Shown here piece by piece: positions 62,370-64,000 of a DNA stretch of 64,000 nucleotides. The notes beneath the pieces are model-generated. The model had not been told where the DNA came from. It was given only the letters and a program-made list of their open reading frames with translations, and made no database searches. A program made the translations under genes and the position numbers. The stretch spans positions 1-64,000 of the forward strand of contig NZ_JACXIZ010000017.1 in the NCBI RefSeq assembly GCF_014705605.1. The letters run 5' to 3'. Origin of the DNA: Paenibacillus sabuli (GTDB lineage Bacteria > Bacillota > Bacilli > Paenibacillales > Paenibacillaceae). The number at the start of each line of letters is the position of its first letter. Position 1 is the first letter of the stretch.

Positions 62370-62398
62370 TTAGCCGTAATAATTACTAATGTAGTATA
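62370..62398 (-). promoter_or_regulatory. Zur-like box and promoter of the permease/DUF1980 operon
   Basis: GTAATAATTAC (62376-62386) is a perfect palindrome matching the core of the Bacillus Zur box (GTAATnATTAC). The minus-strand -10 TATACT lies at 62398-62393 with TGGACG 17 bp farther upstream as -35. The box overlaps the transcription start, so Zn-Zur would block initiation. Confidence 0.78.
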
Positions 62399-62443
62399 GC
62401 GTATGCGCAAAGTCGCGTCCATAGGACAGACCCGGAGCAGAAA

Positions 62444-62477
62444 ATGAAAAAAACCGGCTCCTCATCGGGCCGGCTTA
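62444..62477 (-). terminator. terminator of the YvyF-like gene
   Basis: On the minus strand AAGCCGGC and a partly complementary GAGCCGG close around CCGATGA and are followed by TTTTTTTC. It lies just past the gene's stop codon. Confidence 0.75.
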
Positions 62478-62495
62478 TCCGAGTAACGCTTTCAA

Positions 62496-62900
62496 TCAAG
62501 ATTTGAACTTGTAGCTAAGCGCAGTGCGAGCTTGGTCCTTGCGTTTGCGCTCAAGCGCGAACATATCCGAGATGTCGGAGGAAATGCGCGTGCGGCAGGA
62601 GGTGCACAGATGACCGCTTCGCGTAGGCCTCTGACACAGATCGCAATGGTCGGCTAAATTGGGATAAGCGGCAATGGCCAGCTTGTTGCTGCGTATCCAG
62701 CCTCTGATCCGGACGAGTGGAATTTGGGTGCCTTCCGCAAGCTGTTCCGTTGTGGCGTCGCGATGCCGCAAAAGGTAGCGCTCCAGCGACTCCAATTGTC
62801 GATCCATTTCCGCAGAACAGTTGCCGCACAGCTGTCTAATGTTTTTCTGATAGACCTTCCCACACTCCGTACAATGATCGACGCATAGTTCGCTCAGCAT
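62496..62900 (-). CDS. YvyF-like (TIGR03826) zinc-ribbon protein
   Basis: 134 residues from ATG 62900 (GAGGTG upstream). Two zinc-ribbon-like cysteine clusters, CTECGKVYQKNIRQLCGNC (about 10-28) and CDLCQRPTRSGHLCTSC (about 96-112), flank a helical middle part with a possible HTH (TTEQLAEGTQIPLVRIRGWIRSNKLAIAAYPNL). Matches the layout of B. subtilis YvyF from the flgM region, a flagella-associated protein. Here it is isolated from flagellar genes. A much longer upstream extension in frame is not supported. TGCTATACT at about 62932 may be an extended -10. Confidence 0.8.
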   Translation of the reverse strand: MLSELCVDHCTECGKVYQKNIRQLCGNCSAEMDRQLESLERYLLRHRDATTEQLAEGTQIPLVRIRGWIRSNKLAIAAYPNLADHCDLCQRPTRSGHLCTSCRTRISSDISDMFALERKRKDQARTALSYKFKS

Positions 62901-63013
62901 AGGGCACCTCGATCCTGGTTCTAATGGCCCAAGTATAGCATAATCGATTAGAAAAAAATACCCTTTTTTCGCCGATTCGAATCCAGTCCCTTTGGCATGC
63001 TTGGAGTTGGTGC

Positions 63014-63041
63014 TTGACATTTTGACTCGCATCGTTATAAT
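63014..63041 (+). promoter_or_regulatory. trpS promoter
   Basis: TTGACA (63014-63019), 16 bp, TATAAT (63036-63041): both hexamers are consensus. Start of transcription expected at about 63048, at the beginning of the T-box. Confidence 0.85.
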
Positions 63042-63047
63042 CGGGAT

Positions 63048-63296
63048 AATGGCGCTGACAGGAACAAGTAAGCGCGGAACACTCGCTGCAGAGAGCCGGT
63101 GTAAGCTGCGAACCGGTGCGAGCTCCGCTGCCGAATGGAGCCTTGAGCCGAGCGGCGGACCTTTCCATGGATGGGCTTCGCACCGCTCCGTTTTGCCTGC
63201 GTTACAGGCGCTAAGGCTCGATCCGCCGCATGGCGGCATCCGAGCGAATAAGGGTGGCACCACGGTCCCTCGTCCCTTGCGGCGGGGGATTTTTTG
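63048..63296 (+). ncRNA. T-box riboswitch (tRNA-Trp responsive)
   Basis: The conserved T-box AGGGTGGCACCACGG lies at 63251-63265. Its TGGC bulge pairs with a tRNA ending GCCA, the discriminator expected for tRNA-Trp. Upstream are stem I features (AAGTAAGCGC, GCAGAGAGCCGGTG, GAACCGGTGCGAG), and a TGG in CCGAATGGAGCC (63136-63138) is the likely specifier codon. The terminator is TCCCTCG.CC/GGCGGGGGA followed by TTTTTT (to about 63296). Uncharged tRNA-Trp would stabilise the antiterminator and allow trpS transcription. Confidence 0.93.
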
Positions 63297-63374
63297 CGTT
63301 TTGCGGCAGCTACGCGCCAGCATGGGTGGAAGCTACGCGCCAGTATGAGTGAAGCCGCGCCGCGGTACGAATGA

Positions 63375-64000
<626 letters not shown>

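Overview
The window looks like a chromosomal segment from a GC-rich, endospore-forming member of the Paenibacillaceae (Paenibacillus/Cohnella-like). The evidence is a GerA-type germinant-receptor operon behind a sigma-G-like promoter, a collagen-repeat surface protein of the exosporium type, YesM/YesN-type two-component systems beside Lpl-type sugar ABC transporters, TTG and GTG starts with strong AGGAGG ribosome sites, a trpS gene under a T-box leader, and many isolated sugar-catabolic regulons. An ectoine/hydroxyectoine cluster suggests that the organism meets osmotic stress.

Layout. 0-0.25 kb: the 3' end of a group II intron (maturase C-terminus, domains V and VI). 0.3-4 kb: a collagen-like/beta-helix surface protein, an AraC regulator and a divergent Gfo/Idh dehydrogenase. 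4.1-7.9 kb: a MarR regulator divergent from a DHA2 drug exporter, then a second MFS transporter. 8-12.2 kb: a four-gene germinant receptor operon (A, C, small D, B). 12.3-23.1 kb: L-rhamnose catabolism (fused aldolase/lactaldehyde dehydrogenase, an ASRT-family putative sugar sensor, isomerase, kinase, DeoR regulator), followed by lutABC and its GntR regulator, so that rhamnose carbon can pass from lactaldehyde through L-lactate to pyruvate. 23.4-30.6 kb: a sugar isomerase-like protein and an Lpl-type ABC importer with its own YesN/YesM pair. 30.6-34.7 kb: AraC and LacI regulators divergent from a tagaturonate epimerase (uxaE) with three palindromic operators. 35-41 kb: a TetR/membrane-protein pair, a SIMPL protein, and an L-fucose-type oxidative cluster (fucU, lactonase, a decayed aldo/keto reductase, a Zn dehydrogenase). 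41-48.8 kb: aldose epimerase, thioredoxin-like protein, OmpR/histidine kinase pair with a beta-propeller lipoprotein, aldo/keto reductase and esterase.

49.4-56.6 kb: ehuBCD-ehuA-ectABCD, an ectoine/hydroxyectoine importer placed directly upstream of the complete hydroxyectoine biosynthesis pathway, followed by a DUF5698/DUF2179 protein. 56.7-58.4 kb: two secreted cell-wall proteins (CAP domain; LysM plus 3D domain). 58.4-64 kb: a chemoreceptor without an extracellular sensor domain, an unknown small gene, a DUF1980/permease pair behind a Zur-like box (probable zinc-regulated system), an orphan YvyF-like zinc-ribbon protein, and the Trp T-box with the start of trpS.

The most distinctive items are the coupled ectoine uptake/synthesis cluster, the ASRT protein inside the rhamnose operon, well-formed predicted operators (FadR-type at lutA, LacI-type at uxaE, Zur at the permease, overlapping MarR palindromes), a broken aldo/keto reductase in the fucose cluster, and several unexplained intergenic repeat families. 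I found no CRISPR array, tRNA, rRNA or complete IS element.
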